A stretch of DNA of 64,000 nt from a virus, in the IMG/VR virus record IMGVR_UViG_3300005577_000030, positions 1-64,000 of that record. The stretch is one strand, 5' to 3'. The translations under genes were made by a program, and so were the position numbers. Positions 46,350-55,656 of this stretch are shown here, piece after piece; position 1 is the stretch's first letter, and the number at the start of each line of letters is the position of its first letter. The notes beneath the pieces were generated by a model, which saw nothing but the letters and a program-made list of their open reading frames with translations, ran no database searches and was not told where the DNA came from.

Positions 46350-46561
46350 GAATAAGAAATTTAAATAAAAATTTGGAAATATTAAGAGCTGTATCATGTT
46401 CTAAAACATCTATGTCATCATATGATTATAATACATCTAGAATTTTTCATATTAATTATAAATTAATAAATTTTTTACATATTAATATTATTAATAAAAG
46501 ATCAATTGAAGAAAATGTTATAAAGGCAGTTTTGCAATATAAATGTAAAATAAAAAATTAA
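46346..46561 (+). CDS. Small hypothetical protein
   Basis: A 71-residue basic, Ile/Asn-rich protein coupled to the previous gene by ATGA and ending 11 bases before the first glycosyltransferase. No motif, signal or membrane segment recognised. Function unknown. Its place at the junction of the tail operon and the glycan locus is the only context. Confidence 0.45.
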   Translation: MRIRNLNKNLEILRAVSCSKTSMSSYDYNTSRIFHINYKLINFLHINIINKRSIEENVIKAVLQYKCKIKN

Positions 46562-46572
46562 GAAAGTATTGA

Positions 46573-47673
46573 ATGAAGGTAAAAATACAACAATTTTTAT
46601 TTGGTAAAAATCATAGTTGGAGTGTAGTTGGAAAAGAAATTGGCCGAGAATTAATTCATCGCGGTCATGAAGTTCATTTTATTTCTACTGATGGAATTAA
46701 TAAAGAATTTATAGATTCTGATCTAGCTAAATATATTAAATATTATCCAGATAATAATTATGATATAAATTATTCTTATACCGCCCCAAAGAATTTTATT
46801 AATTATTTAAATGGAAATAAAGGAATTAGATTAGGATGCTGGAATTATGAATGGCCGTATATGCCGCGAACTTTTGTTCAAGCTATAGCGTCTAAAAATA
46901 ATGTAGATAAATTTTTACCATCATCTAAATGGTTTTATGATATTTGTTTGCAAAATAAAATTCCAGAAGAAAAACTTTGTTTAATGCCTCATGGTATTGA
47001 TGTTGATAAATTTATTAACGCTGTACCAATGCAATTAAAAACTGATAAAAAAATTAAAATATTAATTAATGTCACTCAATTACATATAAGAAAAAATTTA
47101 CCAGGTACATTAAAAGCTATTGGAGAAGCATTAAATAAAAATGATGATGTATGTTTGGTATTGAAGGTTTCAGATACTAAACCAAAAATGGCATTTGAAT
47201 TATCTTTTTCGCAAGTTTTTAATGAATTTAATAAAAAATATCCAAATCATGTAGAATGTTTAATATTAAAAGAATATATTCCAAATATAGAATGTTTATA
47301 TAAAGCTTGTGATATTTTATTTTTATTAAGTCATGCTGAAGCTTATTCTTTAACTCATGCAGAAGGTTTAATTTCTGGGCAGGTGGTTTTTTCTAGTAAT
47401 TATGGAGGAGCCTTAGATTTTTTAAATGATAATAATTCATTTTTGATTCCAGGTAAAATGGTGAGAGCCCCTACTTTATCTCAATATTGGGAACCTAATG
47501 TTTTGAATGGACATTTTGAACCTGATGTAAAAATTGCCGCTGAAAAACTACGATATTGTATAGATAATTTTGAAACTGTTAAAAAAGAAAAATTATCATT
47601 TGTAACTAAAAATGATATAGATAATTTTAGATGGGGCAAACAAGTTGATATTTTAGAAGGATTAGTTAAATGA
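46573..47673 (+). CDS. GT4-type glycosyltransferase
   Basis: A 366-residue GT-B enzyme. The N-terminal domain shows GRELIHRGHEVHFIST, the linker has MPHGIDVDKF, and the C-terminal domain has NVTQLHIRKNLPGTLKAIGE and the E-x7-E motif EAYSLTHAE followed by GLISGQVVFSSNYGGALDFL. These are the marks of family GT4 retaining transferases using a nucleotide sugar. It is the first gene of the glycan locus and overlaps the following GT2 gene by ATGA. Confidence 0.85.
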   Translation: MKVKIQQFLFGKNHSWSVVGKEIGRELIHRGHEVHFISTDGINKEFIDSDLAKYIKYYPDNNYDINYSYTAPKNFINYLNGNKGIRLGCWNYEWPYMPRTFVQAIASKNNVDKFLPSSKWFYDICLQNKIPEEKLCLMPHGIDVDKFINAVPMQLKTDKKIKILINVTQLHIRKNLPGTLKAIGEALNKNDDVCLVLKVSDTKPKMAFELSFSQVFNEFNKKYPNHVECLILKEYIPNIECLYKACDILFLLSHAEAYSLTHAEGLISGQVVFSSNYGGALDFLNDNNSFLIPGKMVRAPTLSQYWEPNVLNGHFEPDVKIAAEKLRYCIDNFETVKKEKLSFVTKNDIDNFRWGKQVDILEGLVK

Positions 47674-48413
47674 AAGTATCTATAATAATACCTGTATTTA
47701 ATAATTGGAATTTAACTAAAGCTTGTTTAAATGATTTATCTAAATTACCTGATGATCATGAAATTATTTTAGTTGATAATGGATCTACAGATGAAACTAA
47801 AAATATATTAAATTTATCTAAAAATCAATTACCAGTTAATTTTGTTTTAATTAGAAATGAAGATAATTTAGGATTTGCTAAAAGTTCAAATCAAGGAGCT
47901 AAAATAGCAAAAGGTGAATATTTAATATTTTTAAATAATGACATTAGGGTTAAAAAAGATTTAAGTAATTGGACAAATTTATTAACTAAAGTAGCTGAAA
48001 ATGATTGTTTGGTTAGTCCTACAGTAGGTTTATTAAATGCTAGCTTTAATTTTATAAATGAAAATAATATTAGAGAAAGTGATGATATAATAAATAATGT
48101 AGATGAATTTAAATATTATAATCGATATCCAAATTCAATTATTTATTTAAGTGGATGGTGTTTATGTGCTAAAAAAGAAATATTTAATAAATTAATAATA
48201 AATGATTATGATGGACCGTTTACTGAAGAATTTTTTACTTATTTTGAAGATACTGATTTAAGTATTCGGGCTAAAAAATTAAATATAAAAAAGGCTCAAG
48301 TATATATTCCATTAGTACATTTTGGAAGAATGACAAGTACAAAAGTAGGATTACAAAGTTTATATAGAGTAGCAAGGGAAAAATTCATAAATAAATGGAA
48401 GAACCAACTTTAG
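47670..48413 (+). CDS. GT2-family glycosyltransferase
   Basis: A 247-residue GT-A enzyme. SIIIPVFNNWNLTKACLND at the N-terminus, LVDNGSTDET (UDP/dTDP-sugar site), NNDIRV as the DxD-equivalent and FEDTDLSIRAKK as the acceptor/catalytic segment are all present. The closest look is to rhamnosyltransferase-like GT2 proteins. No membrane segment, so it is cytoplasmic. It overlaps both its neighbours and probably adds one sugar to a lipid- or protein-linked glycan. Confidence 0.85.
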   Translation: MKVSIIIPVFNNWNLTKACLNDLSKLPDDHEIILVDNGSTDETKNILNLSKNQLPVNFVLIRNEDNLGFAKSSNQGAKIAKGEYLIFLNNDIRVKKDLSNWTNLLTKVAENDCLVSPTVGLLNASFNFINENNIRESDDIINNVDEFKYYNRYPNSIIYLSGWCLCAKKEIFNKLIINDYDGPFTEEFFTYFEDTDLSIRAKKLNIKKAQVYIPLVHFGRMTSTKVGLQSLYRVAREKFINKWKNQL

Positions 48414-48538
48414 AAAATCAAATATATTTTATATGTAGTGTATTTATGAGGATAGTATTATTTTCATTATTTGGCTTATTTTTCTGTATATATGTAATAT
48501 TGATCCTTATATTGGCTATAAAATTATTATTTCCATGA
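48395..48538 (+). CDS. 47-residue single-span membrane peptide
   Basis: ATG at 48395 opens a 47-codon frame overlapping the end of the GT2 gene by 19 bases. It begins MEEPTLENQIYF and continues as an unbroken hydrophobic stretch (VLFSLFGLFFCIYVILILIL) ending in LLFP. Its stop overlaps another ATG (ATGA, 48535) that opens a 20-codon frame running into the next GT gene start. The long hydrophobic run speaks for a real membrane peptide, perhaps anchoring the glycan enzymes. It is short and lacks a clear ribosome binding site, so it remains tentative. Confidence 0.4.
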   Translation: MEEPTLENQIYFICSVFMRIVLFSLFGLFFCIYVILILILAIKLLFP

Positions 48539-48589
48539 CTTTATTAGGTGCTGTTATTGGGGTTGGTGATGTTTTGAAGAGGATGAGTA

Positions 48590-49417
48590 ATGGTTAATTT
48601 GCACGTATTTACTTTATCATGGAATGGTTTAGATAAATTAAATAAATTAAAAACTGGTTTATTTGATAATTTAAATTACATAAAAGAAAATAAAAATATT
48701 AATTATTTATGGAATATACGTGATAATGGAAGTAAAGATAATACAGTAAAAGAAGTTAATTCATGGATTTCTGAAGGTTTACCGATTAATCTTACAGAAG
48801 TTGGACATAATCGATTAAATTTTTCACAGGGAATGAATTGTATTTTTAAAAATATCATTTATTCTGATAATGATTTAATATTATTGTTAAATAATGATAT
48901 TACATTTGAAGATAATAAATCACTTTTTAATATGTTGAATTTAATGAAAGACGATGTTGGAATTGTGGGTTCTAAATTATTATTTACAGGAACTAATAAA
49001 TTACAACATGCTGGAATTGTATATTCAAATTATCGTGGTGGTAATGCTTGGAATTATCGAACTGGAGAAATTGATGATAGTGATGCTTCAAAAAATCGAT
49101 ATTTTCAAGGAGTGTCTGGAGCTGTATTATTAACTAAAGCTAAAATTTATGAAGAAGTAAATGGATTATCAGAAGATTTACATTGGGCTTTTGATGATTG
49201 TGATTATGGTTTAAAAATCAAACAATTAGGTAAAAAAATTATATATTGTGGAGATACTAAAATTTTTCATGAAAATTCAGCTTCATTAAAAAAGAATCCG
49301 GTTAATACTTTATTTTTAAATGAAAATTTAAGAATATTTAAAACTAGGTGGTTTGGCAAATATGAAATTGATCATGATAAGTATTTAAAAAATAAAAATT
49401 ATAATGAAATTAAATGA
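48590..49417 (+). CDS. GT2-family glycosyltransferase
   Basis: A 275-residue GT-A enzyme. It has IRDNGSKDNT, LLNNDITFED (DxD-equivalent), LQHAGIVYSN, RYFQGVSGAVLLTKAKIYEE and FDDCDYGLKIKQLGKKI, the order seen in large GT2 transferases of the rhamnosyltransferase/wcaA type. Its ATG lies shortly after GAGG. It overlaps the following gene by ATGA. Donor and acceptor cannot be read from sequence. Confidence 0.85.
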   Translation: MVNLHVFTLSWNGLDKLNKLKTGLFDNLNYIKENKNINYLWNIRDNGSKDNTVKEVNSWISEGLPINLTEVGHNRLNFSQGMNCIFKNIIYSDNDLILLLNNDITFEDNKSLFNMLNLMKDDVGIVGSKLLFTGTNKLQHAGIVYSNYRGGNAWNYRTGEIDDSDASKNRYFQGVSGAVLLTKAKIYEEVNGLSEDLHWAFDDCDYGLKIKQLGKKIIYCGDTKIFHENSASLKKNPVNTLFLNENLRIFKTRWFGKYEIDHDKYLKNKNYNEIK

Positions 49418-50370
49418 GTGTTTGTTATTTTCCTTTTTGTCCTGGTATTCCTTGGCAATTAAATTCAAGTAGAGTAGTCCAACCTACATTAAATAGTGAA
49501 ATTTGGTTTAAAGCTATAAATGATAAAAATCCTATAATTACTTGTTTTGGTGGATTATTTGAAACTTTTTTTGCTTTATCTTATGCAGAAGCTTTAAATA
49601 AATTAATACCCACCAAAAAATTAATATTTAATGGCAATCCTACATTTAATAAATTAATTAGTTTAAATGGTTTAGCCACTTCGGGAAATTTAATTTCTAA
49701 AAGTGAAGTTGAACAATATCCATTACCATTATTTTTCGATCAAGAAAATAATGTTTATTTTAATTGTTTATTTAATTATTTAAAAATTTATAATAATATT
49801 AATGTTTACGCATACAAAAATTTAAAAGCATTAAGTAAACAAATATTTATAAATTCATGTTTACCTTGGAATATTAATTATATACCTAAATTAAGAAACT
49901 TAATAGAACCACCTGAATTTGCTAAATGGAAATTATCTAAAAAATTTAATATAGATAAGCCCTTTGTATTAATTTTTCCAGATAAAACAGGATTATCTGA
50001 GCATCCACAATCTGCATTAAAATGGTCAATAAATGATATTAAATCATTTATATCAATGATTTATGGTTCTGGAATGGAGTCAGTAATTGTAACAAAAAAT
50101 ATTGGAAGATATACAGGAATTAATAGTTTGGTTATTGAGCCAAATTTAGAGCATATTTTTTATTTAATTGAAAAATGTGGCGTTATATTAGCAGAAGAGA
50201 TAGATTTTTTATTAATCAGTTTAATGATTTCGAAAAATGCAACAGTGGTTAGTAGGAAAAATAAATATCAATATTCTATTAAATCTAATAAAAAATTTTA
50301 TAAAACTGATATAAAAATAATTGAAAGTAAAAAATTAATTCCATTTGAAGTTTATAAAGCAATTAAATAA
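49414..50370 (+). CDS. Possible GT9-like (heptosyltransferase-fold) protein
   Basis: A 318-residue protein. NPIITCFGGLFETFFALSYA near residue 40 resembles the N-terminal Rossmann start of GT-B enzymes, and FVLIFPDKTGLSEHPQSALK near residue 190 plus VILAEEIDFLLISLMISKNA near 265 recall the C-terminal domain of GT9 heptosyltransferases. The match is loose. Its position inside a run of glycosyltransferases supports a transferase or related role. Confidence 0.5.
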   Translation: MSVCYFPFCPGIPWQLNSSRVVQPTLNSEIWFKAINDKNPIITCFGGLFETFFALSYAEALNKLIPTKKLIFNGNPTFNKLISLNGLATSGNLISKSEVEQYPLPLFFDQENNVYFNCLFNYLKIYNNINVYAYKNLKALSKQIFINSCLPWNINYIPKLRNLIEPPEFAKWKLSKKFNIDKPFVLIFPDKTGLSEHPQSALKWSINDIKSFISMIYGSGMESVIVTKNIGRYTGINSLVIEPNLEHIFYLIEKCGVILAEEIDFLLISLMISKNATVVSRKNKYQYSIKSNKKFYKTDIKIIESKKLIPFEVYKAIK

Positions 50371-50393
50371 TTTGATTGTAAATTAAAGGTAGT

Positions 50394-51146
50394 ATGAAAA
50401 TAGCAGAATCTGTAATTTCTATTATGATGGTCACTTATAATCGTTTAGAATTAACTAAACAAACTATAACTAATATTTATGAAACTGTAAAAACTCCATT
50501 TGAATTTGTTATTATTGATAACGCTTCTACTGATGGAACCATAGAATATTTAAATGAATTAAATAAACAATATAATAATATACATTTAAAATTTAATAAA
50601 ATAAATAAGGGAATTGGTTGGGGAAGGTCTCAAGCTCTTTTATTGGCGGACACATTAAATACAGAATGGTATGTTACTATAGATAATGATGTTTTATTTC
50701 ATAGTGGCTGGTTAGATGAGTGTATTGAAATATTAACTCATAATAAACATTTTGGAGCTATTGGTGTAAGTTTTGAACCTACAGTGTATCCAATTATTAA
50801 GTCAAATGGATATGAATTTGAATATAAATCTAAAGGTAATTTAGGAACAGCATGTATGGTTTTTCATAAATCATTACATAAAATGATTGGATTTTTTAAT
50901 ACTACATTTGATAAATATGCTCATGAAGATGCCGATTGGGGAAATAGAGTTGTTTTTGCTGGATTAAAATTAGGATATATTAAAACTCATGGTACTCATA
51001 TAGGTGAAGGGGTAAATGATCAAGGCACTTATCGTGAGTTTAAAAATAAACAACATCAAGATAACCTTCAAAAATATTATAAAGATTATACATTATATGC
51101 TTCTGGTAAAAAATCATTATATATTCCATTTAAGGATAATGAATGA
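50394..51146 (+). CDS. GT2-family glycosyltransferase
   Basis: A 250-residue GT-A enzyme. SIMMVTYNRLELTKQTITNI, VIIDNASTDGTIEYLNEL, WYVTIDNDVLFHSGW (DND as the metal-binding triad) and DKYAHEDADWGNRVVFAGLK are the standard GT2 elements. It is preceded by AAAGGTAGT and overlaps the next gene by ATGA. The last 30 residues are basic. Specificity unknown. Confidence 0.85.
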   Translation: MKIAESVISIMMVTYNRLELTKQTITNIYETVKTPFEFVIIDNASTDGTIEYLNELNKQYNNIHLKFNKINKGIGWGRSQALLLADTLNTEWYVTIDNDVLFHSGWLDECIEILTHNKHFGAIGVSFEPTVYPIIKSNGYEFEYKSKGNLGTACMVFHKSLHKMIGFFNTTFDKYAHEDADWGNRVVFAGLKLGYIKTHGTHIGEGVNDQGTYREFKNKQHQDNLQKYYKDYTLYASGKKSLYIPFKDNE

Positions 51147-53224
51147 ATGATATTGAATTAAATGGATTAGAAATAAAACCATATATTCATTCTCAAAAAA
51201 ATTGCCGACCCTCAGCTTCTGGCTATGTTATGGAGGCTTTAGATTCTTCTTTTATTATAGATTTATCAAATTTTCAAAATATATCTAAGATTGCAATTAT
51301 AACTAAACGAATATCTGGAAATGGTAAAGTTATTATAAATGATTTAAACTTTGATGTTTTATCTAAAGATTCCAATATATTAGAAATAGGTCCCACAAAA
51401 ACATTAACTTTTTTAAGGAATGATTTATGTATTGGTAAAATTATTATTGCTAATATTAAAATATCAATAAATGATGTACAATTAAATATTAATCCATCAT
51501 TTATTGATCAAAGAATTATTGCTCAAAATCCAGAAAATTGGCGAAATTTACTTATGAAGTGTGGGGAAATAAGGGGAATTAAGTTAGTTAATAATAAGCT
51601 ATTAGTTTCAGAAGGTGCCTTTATTCAAAAAAGCGATTTAATAAATTATATCGAAACTGAACCACCCAATTGTTTTATTAAATCAGATGTGATTAAATTC
51701 ATATATCCTTGTGAAATAACGAATATTTCATTTAGTGAAAATACAATATTAGTCGATAAATCAAATACAATTTATAAACATTTTAATGAGCCTGTTAATA
51801 CTATGATTAATGTATTACCTAGTATTTTAGCTAATGACAACTTTACCGCAAAAGAAAATATGACAAAAAGTGATAATATTATATATGATTCTTTAGAAAA
51901 TGGTATAAATCCATCAACATTAACTAAAGTTGATGATGTAGAGGCCCATCAAGGTAAAAATAATAAAGGGGCTATTATTAAAAAAGATGGAACTTTTTGT
52001 GTTCCGTTGTCTATGTTGCAACCAAATATGCAGTATGTAGTTGTTGTTAATATTAAGAAAATAAATGGAAATGGTAAATTTGGTATTCAAATAACTACAA
52101 CTGATAATATTCCTAAAGGTTCAGTTGTTACAGTTGCTACAGATCGTGAAACAGAATTATATCTTAAATTAAATACTGATTCTGAACCGACCCCTGGAAA
52201 TTCCTATATGTTAAAATTCTTCCGTCCAGAAGAATCTAGTTTTGGAGATTTATTATTAAATCGTTTGATGGTAATTAGCGGTATTGCTTTGGCTAATTTA
52301 GTTAATCCACAAAATAATAAACCAGCTCAAATTAAAGTAAGTAAATTTAATAATAAAAATGAAACAGACCCAATTAGAGGATTAGCTAAACTTTATCATA
52401 GAAATTTACCACATAAAAAAACTAATCCTATTTTTAATTACTCTGGAGAAATTTCTCTTAAAAGCAGTTCAGCTATCAATTGGTTTAATAAATTAAGTCC
52501 TCTTTGTTCTAAAATAAAAGTTACAGATAATGCAAAAATATTATTTAGTGAACTAACTTCCTTAAATTCAGCTGATATTATATTTTTGGAACCATTTACG
52601 GAAGACATATCATCTGAAGATATGAATATTTTACAATGTGCAAAAATTATTATTTCTTCATCCTCAGAAAATGTAAAATTATTAACCGAATTATTTCCAA
52701 ATGTTTCAGTTAAATTGCTAGAACGTACTTGGCCAATGATTGAATCAACGCCAATAAAACATTTACCTAAAGATTATTGTGTAATGTTTCACAGAAATGC
52801 TGAAATTACACATAAAGTTGTAAGTAATTATCCTAATAATTATCCACCATTAGTATTAATCGGGGCACAACATTCTTATAATGAAAATATAATTCAATTA
52901 AATGAATATATTAGTTATGATAAAATTTTAGACGTATTAATTAATTGTAAAATTCTAATTGATTTTCCTGAATATAATCAGTATATGTCAGGATTGTTAT
53001 CATTAGCTTTTGATTATGGTATCCCTGTTGTTACTTCTAATAATTTTGGAAAAGATAAATATAATTGTAAATTTTTAATATCAAATAAAAATGATAAAAT
53101 TAATTTGCCAGAAGTCGAGAATATTCAAAAAGCAATAGTTGAATTATTAGAATTTAAAAAACTTGAAGTTAATTCAGAACATAATAAAAAATTAGATGAA
53201 TTATTTTCAACAATATTTAATTGA
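51143..53224 (+). CDS. Two-part protein: beta domains plus GT-B-like C-terminus
   Basis: A 693-residue protein. Residues 1-130 (GYVMEALDSSFIIDLSNFQN) and about 250-400 (KKDGTFCVPLSMLQPNMQYV) look like beta-sandwich domains similar to carbohydrate-binding modules. The C-terminal 250 residues look like GT-B halves (ADIIFLEPFTEDISSEDMNI, DYCVMFHRNAE, LINCKILIDFPEYNQYMSGL, AFDYGIPVVTSNNFG). I infer a glycosyltransferase with acceptor-binding modules. It could instead be a glycan-binding protein. It overlaps its upstream neighbour by ATGA. Confidence 0.5.
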   Translation: MNDIELNGLEIKPYIHSQKNCRPSASGYVMEALDSSFIIDLSNFQNISKIAIITKRISGNGKVIINDLNFDVLSKDSNILEIGPTKTLTFLRNDLCIGKIIIANIKISINDVQLNINPSFIDQRIIAQNPENWRNLLMKCGEIRGIKLVNNKLLVSEGAFIQKSDLINYIETEPPNCFIKSDVIKFIYPCEITNISFSENTILVDKSNTIYKHFNEPVNTMINVLPSILANDNFTAKENMTKSDNIIYDSLENGINPSTLTKVDDVEAHQGKNNKGAIIKKDGTFCVPLSMLQPNMQYVVVVNIKKINGNGKFGIQITTTDNIPKGSVVTVATDRETELYLKLNTDSEPTPGNSYMLKFFRPEESSFGDLLLNRLMVISGIALANLVNPQNNKPAQIKVSKFNNKNETDPIRGLAKLYHRNLPHKKTNPIFNYSGEISLKSSSAINWFNKLSPLCSKIKVTDNAKILFSELTSLNSADIIFLEPFTEDISSEDMNILQCAKIIISSSSENVKLLTELFPNVSVKLLERTWPMIESTPIKHLPKDYCVMFHRNAEITHKVVSNYPNNYPPLVLIGAQHSYNENIIQLNEYISYDKILDVLINCKILIDFPEYNQYMSGLLSLAFDYGIPVVTSNNFGKDKYNCKFLISNKNDKINLPEVENIQKAIVELLEFKKLEVNSEHNKKLDELFSTIFN

Positions 53225-53230
53225 GGTATA

Positions 53231-54187
53231 ATGACTGAAAAAGTAAAAGTTAATTTAATTTATACTCCCCAAAATGTTGATGCTACATCTCCTAGATTTC
53301 AAAATGAATTTGGTGAATTATGGATGAATGCACATCATAAATCAGATATGCATAATATTAGTATGAGTTTTTATTCAGCTAATTATCCAAACCCGATAGC
53401 TTTAGGTGATTCAATATATGTAATTGAACCTAAATGTGTTTCAGAGCGAGATTATGAAATTGAATTTTTAGAACGATTTAAATATATTTTTACTTGGGCT
53501 GATAATGCTTTTAAAAATACTAGAATTCAAAATAAAATAATTCCATTAAATCATCCAAGTTGTTGGGGTATGGATAAACAAGGTTTTGAAAATAGAAAAA
53601 AACAATGGGCTTCTTGGAATAATAGAAGGGATGAAATTACTTTTATTGCTAATAATAAAGCTTCAACACATAGAACAGAATTATATAGTGTTAGAGTTAT
53701 GTTAGCTCAATGGCTAAATAATAATTCAGAGAAATATAAAGTTAGTTGGTATGCTCAAGGAAATATTACTCAGCCATATTTTAAAGGTACAATTGGGGAA
53801 AAATCAGAAGTATTAAATAATGTCAAATTTTCTATTTGTACTGAAAATTGCTATGATGAAAAATATAGCTCTAATTATTTTACTGAGAAAATGCCTGAAG
53901 TTTGGTTTTCAGGAGCCGTTCCAATTTATACAGGATGTTATAATATAGATAAATTTGGCTTTCATCCGGATTCTTACATTGATTTACGAAAATTTATGGA
54001 TCATAAAGCAATTAAATATAGAGAATTATTAAATGAAATAAATTCTTTTAATGAAGAAAAATACAATAAATATTTAGAAGCTGTTAATTATAATATATAT
54101 AATGCAGATTTATTTAATATAATTTCGGAAGAAAAAGTCATGAGTAAAATGATTGAAACTTTTTATAAGGAAAAGAATGGACTATAA
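53231..54187 (+). CDS. GT10-family (alpha-1,3-fucosyltransferase-like) enzyme
   Basis: A 318-residue protein. The segment KFSICTENCYDEKYSSNYFT followed by EKMPEVWFSGAVPIYTG corresponds to the donor-binding signature of GT10 fucosyltransferases (ENs...YxTEK...aGxVPIyxG). FIANNKASTHRTELYSVRVM fits the preceding helix. GT10 enzymes use GDP-fucose or a related GDP-sugar. The protein lacks a membrane anchor, as bacterial GT10 enzymes often do. It partly overlaps the next GT2 gene. Confidence 0.8.
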   Translation: MTEKVKVNLIYTPQNVDATSPRFQNEFGELWMNAHHKSDMHNISMSFYSANYPNPIALGDSIYVIEPKCVSERDYEIEFLERFKYIFTWADNAFKNTRIQNKIIPLNHPSCWGMDKQGFENRKKQWASWNNRRDEITFIANNKASTHRTELYSVRVMLAQWLNNNSEKYKVSWYAQGNITQPYFKGTIGEKSEVLNNVKFSICTENCYDEKYSSNYFTEKMPEVWFSGAVPIYTGCYNIDKFGFHPDSYIDLRKFMDHKAIKYRELLNEINSFNEEKYNKYLEAVNYNIYNADLFNIISEEKVMSKMIETFYKEKNGL

Positions 54188-54926
54188 AAATTTTGTAATT
54201 ATTATTCCTTCATATAATAATGCTAAATGGTATGAGCAAAATGTAATTTCTGCTATGCAACAAAATTATCCTAAAGATAAATTTAGAGTAATATATACCA
54301 ATGATGCGTCTATAGATGATACTGGTACTTTAGTTAATAATTTAATTGAAAAACATAAATGGGATAACATTAAATTAATTAATAATATTGAAAGATTAGG
54401 TGCTTTACATAATATATATAATATGATTCATTCTTGTAATGATGATGAAATTATTGTTGATTTGGATGCAGATGATACTTTAGCCGGCCCACATGTATTA
54501 GAAAGATTAAATCAAGAATATCAAAATCCTAATGTATGGATGACGTGGGGTTCCTATTTAGATTCTTGTAATATGACTCGTGGATGTTGTAAACCATATG
54601 AGCAAACTGTTATTGATAGGAATGCTTATCATGTTGTTCCCTGGAGATGTTCTCATTTACGAACAAGGATAGCTAAATTATTTAAATTAGTTAAAAAAGA
54701 AGATTTAATGTATCAAGGTAAATTTTTTATGTCCGCTTGGGATCTTTCTTATCAATTAAGAATGTTAAGTATGGCTGGTGGGAGATTTTCTTATATAAAT
54801 GATATTTTGTATATTTATAATAATGATAATCCTATTTCTGATTATAAAGTAAGAGCACAAGAACAAGCTTTTTTTGATCAGTATATTAGACGTCAAAAAC
54901 CTTATGAAAAAATAGATTCATTATGA
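54177..54926 (+). CDS. GT2-family glycosyltransferase
   Basis: ATG at 54177 (MDYKNFVIIIPSYNN) is preferred to the upstream ATG at 54153, which would overlap the previous gene by 35 bases; AAGGA precedes the chosen start. The 249-residue product has VIIIPSYNNAKWYEQNVISA, YTNDASIDDTG and IVDLDADDTLAG (DADD as the metal site), clear GT2 marks. FMSAWDLSYQLRMLSMAGGR serves as the acceptor segment. Overlaps the following GT11 gene by ATGA. Confidence 0.85.
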   Translation: MDYKNFVIIIPSYNNAKWYEQNVISAMQQNYPKDKFRVIYTNDASIDDTGTLVNNLIEKHKWDNIKLINNIERLGALHNIYNMIHSCNDDEIIVDLDADDTLAGPHVLERLNQEYQNPNVWMTWGSYLDSCNMTRGCCKPYEQTVIDRNAYHVVPWRCSHLRTRIAKLFKLVKKEDLMYQGKFFMSAWDLSYQLRMLSMAGGRFSYINDILYIYNNDNPISDYKVRAQEQAFFDQYIRRQKPYEKIDSL

Positions 54927-55651
54927 GTATTACTTTTTCTGATTTAGGTAAAATGGGACGCTTGGGTAATATATTATTTCAAGCATCTGCTACTATTGCT
55001 TTAGCATTAGATAATAATGTAGATTATCAATTTCCTAAATTTTGGTCTGATCGTAAATATTTTAATATACCAGAAGAAAAATTTGTAGATAAATTATATT
55101 ATTTAAATAATTACAAAGAATTAAATTACCATTATAATAAAATAATATTTAAAGATAATTTAAATTTAAATGGATATTTTCAAAGTTATTATTATTTTAA
55201 TTCTCAAGATAAAATAATAAAAAAATTATTAACACCTAATATTATAATTAATAAACAAGATTATGTTAGTTTGCATGTTAGGCGAACTGATTATTTAATT
55301 CACAATAATTGTTATAAAATATTAAATAGAAATAATTATTATGATAAAGCAATGGAAATTTCTAGTGGAAAGAAATTTTTAATATTTTCTGATGATATAA
55401 ATTGGTGTAAACAAAATTTTACTGGTAATGAATTTGATTTTGTAGAGGGTAATAATGCACCAACAGATTTAAAGTTAATGGCAAATTGTTTGGGTGGAAA
55501 TATAATTGCAAATAGTAGTTTTTCATGGTGGGGAGCCTATCTTAATGAAAATATTAATAATTGCGTTATATCTCCTAATGATTGGTTTGGTCCTGAGTTG
55601 TCAATGAATAATACTAAAGATTTATATTTGCCGAGTTGGATAAGGATTTAA
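54923..55651 (+). CDS. GT11-family (alpha-1,2-fucosyltransferase-like) enzyme
   Basis: A 242-residue protein with the GT11 signatures in order: GRLGNILFQASATIALAL at the start, LNGYFQSYYYF, SLHVRRTDYL (HxRRxDY GDP-binding motif), FLIFSDDINWCKQNF, and ANSSFSWWGAYLN near the C-terminus. All motifs are intact, so the enzyme should be active with GDP-L-fucose or a close GDP-sugar. No GDP-fucose synthesis genes (gmd, fcl) are seen in the window, so the donor may come from the host or from genes beyond the right edge. Confidence 0.9.
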   Translation: MSITFSDLGKMGRLGNILFQASATIALALDNNVDYQFPKFWSDRKYFNIPEEKFVDKLYYLNNYKELNYHYNKIIFKDNLNLNGYFQSYYYFNSQDKIIKKLLTPNIIINKQDYVSLHVRRTDYLIHNNCYKILNRNNYYDKAMEISSGKKFLIFSDDINWCKQNFTGNEFDFVEGNNAPTDLKLMANCLGGNIIANSSFSWWGAYLNENINNCVISPNDWFGPELSMNNTKDLYLPSWIRI

Positions 55652-55656
55652 GAGAA

